From positions 6,334,042-6,398,041 of the forward strand of contig JAVDOI010000007.1 of assembly GCA_032191485.1 (NCBI GenBank): 64,000 bases of DNA, in the 5' to 3' direction. This document shows positions 60,928-64,000 of the stretch, in pieces; positions within the stretch are counted from its first letter, which is position 1; every line of letters starts with the position of its first letter. The DNA comes from Leptoclinus maculatus. Lineage: Eukaryota > Chordata > Actinopteri > Perciformes > Stichaeidae. The position numbers and the translations under genes were made by a program. The notes under the pieces were generated by a model. The model made no database searches. It was not told where the DNA came from and saw nothing but the letters and a program-made list of their open reading frames with translations.

Positions 60928-63784
60928 TTCTGCTGGACAGGTAGTAGTTACATTTATTCAAGCCCAGGGAGAAAGCCTCAACTCCTGATGCACCTGGAGA
61001 GCTACGTGAACAAGGAGCTACATACTATCAGCTCTTATGAGCCAACATTTCAGGAACTGAAACTACAGGTGTTATCTTTTTTTTTACAATAACACCAGAG
61101 GAATTACCATAAAAACATTGTTAGAGGGGGTACTCACATATTTTAATCTGGCCACAGGTCTACCGTGATGTCTTTGGTTGTTTCATCAAAGAGTTCAAAA
61201 CCTACCAACCGCTTCTTTCTGCCATCAAAAAGGAATATGAAAACACTTTGGGTCAGTACCTCTATGATCATTTTCATTTCTTAAGAAGAATTCGATTAGA
61301 TTAAGTTACTACCAGGCAGCCATCTGAGTTACATTTAAGAAATTCTGCAAGAAAAAACTGAGACACTATAAAATGATGACACTTGAAATATACAGAAAAA
61401 ACGAAATCTATCAGAAAAACAGAGAGAGCATTACTCTAATGCACAATCTTCTAATTTGTTATTTAAATGACCGAAAATGTTTAAGAATGTTGAGTCTGCA
61501 TCAAAAAAAGTGACTCACAACCATGGGACACATTTTCAATTTAAAGTGTATAGTTCATGAGTCATTGGCAAAAATATTGCAAAATGCCAATCTCACAATT
61601 TCAGACTCTTAAGATCTGAAGTGATGACTTTTTTAATTAGTTTCATTGAAATTTGATAACAGTTTTTATTGTTGATTAAGCAACCAGCTATATTATTTTT
61701 CGGTGTATCCTTTAGTTATTTAGCCTGTAAAACCTTTAACAAAATGGCAAGTGCCCATCCCAGCTTCTCAGATACTGAGGGGATTGATGTCTCCAGATCG
61801 CTCAATCACTTACTTTTCATTTGACCAAGTAATTGTTTCAGCCTTAGAGTTTCACGACAGATCATTTTGAAGCATTTTCCATCTGTTCAGCATATCAGCA
61901 GGATAAATTCCGAGAACTGGAGCCGCTGCGATCCCATCTGAGGCTGGTGACGGAGAAATGCGACAGAAGGATTCAAGCTCGCTGGGCAGAGGAGCAGGCG
62001 GAGATTGGAGCCTTGAAAAGGGAGAAGCAGCAACTGGAGAGGGCCGTCGAGGCCATGAGGGAGAAAGAAAAGGCCACGCAGGCAGTGGTACATGACACAC
62101 ATACTATATGATACTATATATATTTTTTAAGGAATATTATGTATATAATGTAATATGTAATATGTATGTAATATATATGTATTCAGCACATGAATACAAC
62201 TTCATGTGCTGTCCTGCTCTCAAACATGTGTATGAAGAAGTTATTTAGGTCACAGGAGAGGTCCCTTTATCCCTCCCACCCCCCCCCAAAAAAAAGCTTT
62301 GATTGAGAATCGTTTCAGATAATAAGGCCACTATATCTTCTATTCCTTTCCAGGTGGACCGTCTGCAGTCTGACCTGTCCAACCAGTACCTGCAGTACCG
62401 GGAGGAGCGCGATGCCCGCCAGTTACTGATCTGGCAGCTCAATGATGTAACAAGAGGCTCTGTGAAGGGGGAGCATCCTTCAGATGAAAACACAGGTAGA
62501 GCTGCAGCTGTTCCTCGATGATTCAGTTCGTCCATTAACTGAAAGTGAATCAGAAACTATTTTAACAATCAGTTAATCATTTTGAGTCATTTTGTTCTTT
62601 AAAAGGCTTTTTAAATGTGAATATTTCCTGTTTTCATTTGTCTTCTGTGATTGTAAACTGGATATGTTTGGGTTTTAGACTGTTGGTCAAAACAAGACAT
62701 TTGAAGACGTTACTTTGGGGTGTGATGTGATGTGCACATTTGACCAATTTCTGACATTTTATAGACCAAATTATTAATTTATTAGACAAGAAAATAACGG
62801 ACAAATTAATCAATTATAAAAATAATTGTCAGTTGCAGCCAGTATTTATTATTGAAAACGTTGCCCACTGATTTACAATTTGTGGTTAGGGCTCCGACAA
62901 AGTCTAAATAAATAGTTTAAGATTTTGGGGAAATATGCTTATGCACTTTTTTGCTGAGAAGCAGCAGTCATTTAGCTTAACTTAAAGACTGGAAACTGGG
63001 GTAAACAGCTAGCCTGGCTTCGTCCAATGTTAAAAGCCCCACCTACTGGCACCTGTGAAGCTCACTAATCAACACGTTTTATTGAGTCAGTTTTATCCAT
63101 ACAAAAATGAGTTGAAAGAAAATGGTGGAGGTGTGGTAGTACCAGGAGTTGTGTGCTGGACTATTTCTTGACTTGAAGTCACTGCACCCTAAGAAATAGT
63201 CCGCCTGGCTGTCTCTTCACATTACCGTCCACACATGAGCGCGGTATCAATCTTGTCATCCAACTCTCTGCAAGAAAGCAATTTACAAAGGCTAAATACC
63301 TAAACTACGGTATACAGTCAATTTTCAAATCTAATATATAATATTTTGTTCTGGAATTTGTTTCCATATTGAAAGAAGGGGCTAAGGTCCCTGTGGAGCT
63401 GCAGCTCGCTCTGAAGGTGTGTCGGAAAGACCTGACTAAAGCCCAGGAGGAGCTCAACAGGATGAAGGCGGAGTACTGGGATGTCGTGCCAAGACGCAAC
63501 TGGGACACCCTGGAACAAACACACAAACAGAACCTCCTACAGGTGGCCACATGTAGAAATATATACTGTAGACACTGAACACACCTGCATGTACACATAC
63601 ACAGAATGCATGATTTCAAAATGTTAACAGTCAACCGTGGTGTCGTTTTTGTATTTTCTGCGGTGTCCAGTTGAAGACGCTGCAGGGTGACTTTGACCAG
63701 TTGAAGAGTGAGTATGACACCCTGCTGGAGCTCCACAGCAGAGGCAGCATGCAGATTGAGACGCACGACCCTGTCACTGTGCAG
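60287..63784 (+). CDS. TSNAXIP1: TSNAXIP1, translin-associated factor X-interacting protein 1 (5' part, 8 exons)
   Basis: A coiled-coil protein that binds translin-associated factor X, expressed mainly in testis and ciliated cells (family knowledge). Exons: 60287-60342, 60637-60742, 60928-61068, 61158-61251, 61891-62087, 62354-62495, 63376-63542, 63671-63784. They join in phase into 339 codons and the frame continues past the window. Recognisable family segments are KPQLLMHLESYVNKEL, FIKEFKTYQPLLSAIK, DKFRELEPL, YLQYREERDARQLLI, and LALKVCRKDLTKAQEELNRM followed by DVVPRR. The N-terminal family domain spans about residues 70-185, followed by coiled coil. Position and orientation next to RANBP10 match mammals. 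Exons 1 and 2 are less certain than exons 3-8. Confidence 0.92.
60637..60742 (+). CDS. TSNAXIP1: TSNAXIP1 exon 2
   Basis: A strong acceptor (poly-T then AG at 60635-60636) and donor GTAAGA. Encodes LTYDHRLQNDTVQTSVEG and a divergent low-similarity segment ending in phase 0. Fully open in the required frame. Confidence 0.75.
60883..60924. repeat. (TG)n microsatellite at TSNAXIP1 exon 3 acceptor
   Basis: About 21 TG units end directly in TAG, the only AG that keeps the frame from exon 2 into exon 3. Confidence 0.95.
60928..61068 (+). CDS. TSNAXIP1: TSNAXIP1 exon 3
   Basis: 47 codons in phase 0 including KPQLLMHLESYVNKEL, which matches the family's first conserved helix. The acceptor follows a (TG)n tract. 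The donor is GTGTTA, weaker than average. Confidence 0.88.
61158..61251 (+). CDS. TSNAXIP1: TSNAXIP1 exon 4
   Basis: Encodes VYRDVFGCFIKEFKTYQPLL and SAIKKEYENTL, strongly family-like. The acceptor is CTGGCCACAG and the donor GTCAGT, phase 1. Confidence 0.93.
61252..61890 (+). other. TSNAXIP1: TSNAXIP1 intron 4
   Basis: A 639-nt AT-rich intron with no repeat recognised. A second in-frame acceptor (TTTCACGACAG) ends at 61860 and would add ten codons to exon 5. Confidence 0.75.
61891..62087 (+). CDS. TSNAXIP1: TSNAXIP1 exon 5
   Basis: Encodes AYQQDKFRELEPLRSHL and a coiled-coil segment rich in Glu/Lys (AEEQAEIGALKREK) ending QAV. The acceptor CATCTGTTCAG was preferred because the join then matches the family (L-A-x-Q). 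The donor is GTACAT. Confidence 0.9.
62354..62495 (+). CDS. TSNAXIP1: TSNAXIP1 exon 6
   Basis: Encodes VDRLQSDLSNQYLQYREERD and ARQLLIWQLNDV, a conserved coiled-coil block. The acceptor is TTCCTTTCCAG and the donor GTAGAG, phase 1. Confidence 0.93.
62496..63375 (+). other. TSNAXIP1: TSNAXIP1 intron 6 with dispersed repeat
   Basis: An 880-nt intron. Its middle (about 62925-63220) is a fish interspersed repeat described separately. The 3' splice site (TTTGTTTCCATATTGAAAG) has a weak pyrimidine tract. Confidence 0.75.
62925..63220. repeat. Dispersed fish repeat, copy 1
   Basis: AAAGACTGGAAACTGGGGTA, AACAGCTAGCCTGGCTTCGT and GTGCTGGACTATTTCTTGAC are phrases of an abundant percomorph element. 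The first part recurs at 63926-64000 within this window, which proves dispersal. Confidence 0.7.
63376..63542 (+). CDS. TSNAXIP1: TSNAXIP1 exon 7
   Basis: Encodes VPVELQLALKVCRKDLTKAQ and EELNRMKAEYWDVVPRR, the most diagnostic family segment. The donor is GTGGCC, phase 0. Confidence 0.95.
63671..63784 (+). CDS. TSNAXIP1: TSNAXIP1 exon 8
   Basis: 38 codons encoding LKTLQGDFDQLKSEYDTLLE and HSRGSM onward. The acceptor is GCGGTGTCCAG and the donor GTAACA, phase 0. The next exon lies beyond the right edge. Confidence 0.92.
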
Positions 63785-63925
63785 GTAACACCCAATATTC
63801 AAAAGGGATGTTTGTGATCAACAGGTATAGAGTTGTTTCTCCAAATCTGAAGCTAATTAGTTTTTTGGCAGCCCCAAAAAATAACCAAAAGAGCCATACT
63901 ATTTTACACTAAATGTAAGGGGACA

Positions 63926-64000
63926 CAGCTAGCTTAGCTTACCTTAGCTTAGCATAAAGGCTAGAAACAGGGAACACTACAGCCTGGCTCTCTCCAAAGG
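63926..64000. repeat. Dispersed fish repeat, copy 2 (cut by window end)
   Basis: AGCTTAGCTTACCTTAGCTT, CATAAAGGCTAGAAACAGGG and AGCCTGGCTCTCTCCAAAGG match the corresponding stretch at about 62970-63030. It lies in TSNAXIP1 intron 8. Confidence 0.75.

Overview
The window looks like nuclear DNA of a teleost fish, probably a spiny-rayed (percomorph-type) species. The reasons are vertebrate exon-intron genes with GT-AG splice sites, very dense (CA)n/(TG)n microsatellites, DANA/Mermaid-like V-SINEs, hAT and Harbinger non-autonomous transposons, and no long uninterrupted genes. Nearly all long reading frames are low-complexity or antisense shadows. The real coding content is about 2.9 kb of small exons.

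Layout. (1) 1-1276: a probable promoter (CRE, inverted CCAAT, TATA-like box) and the first two exons of a plus-strand gene that I cannot name. Exon 2 holds a candidate start codon and 11 codons. (2) 1277-31.6 kb: no exon I can support. The stretch holds microsatellites, pyrimidine/purine tracts, unusually many poly(G)/poly(C) runs, several transposons (Harbinger MITE, nested hAT elements, a long-TIR MITE, a V-SINE) and non-repetitive blocks that look like conserved non-coding DNA, one with five SOX-type CATTGT sites. (3) 31620-59362, minus strand: a complete RANBP10 gene with 14 coding exons. The exon phases join without a break into 620 codons plus stop, the length I recall for mammalian RANBP10. 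(4) 59363-60286: a head-to-head intergenic promoter region of about 0.9 kb with a ZNF143-like site near RANBP10 and a near-perfect RFX X-box near the other gene. (5) 60287-63784 and beyond, plus strand: the first eight coding exons (339 codons) of TSNAXIP1, which runs off the right edge. RANBP10/TSNAXIP1 head-to-head is also the mammalian order (human 16q22.1), which supports both names.

RANBP10 is a SPRY/LisH/CTLH/CRA scaffold of the GID/CTLH ubiquitin-ligase family and is broadly expressed. TSNAXIP1 is a coiled-coil protein linked to testis and motile-cilium expression. The shared promoter region must therefore serve a housekeeping-like gene and a cilium/sperm-restricted one, and the X-box on the TSNAXIP1 side fits that.

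The most unusual structure is the 277-nt RANBP10 intron 11 (33151-33427). It contains a perfect 83-bp palindrome (41-bp arms, 1-nt centre) and a second perfect 15-bp hairpin, framed by (AC)n and (GT)n tracts that are complementary to each other. Three consecutive RANBP10 acceptors (exons 11, 12, 13) and one TSNAXIP1 acceptor (exon 3) have (TG)n where a polypyrimidine tract is expected. I saw no prokaryotic-type system, CRISPR array, rRNA, confident tRNA gene or virus-derived gene.
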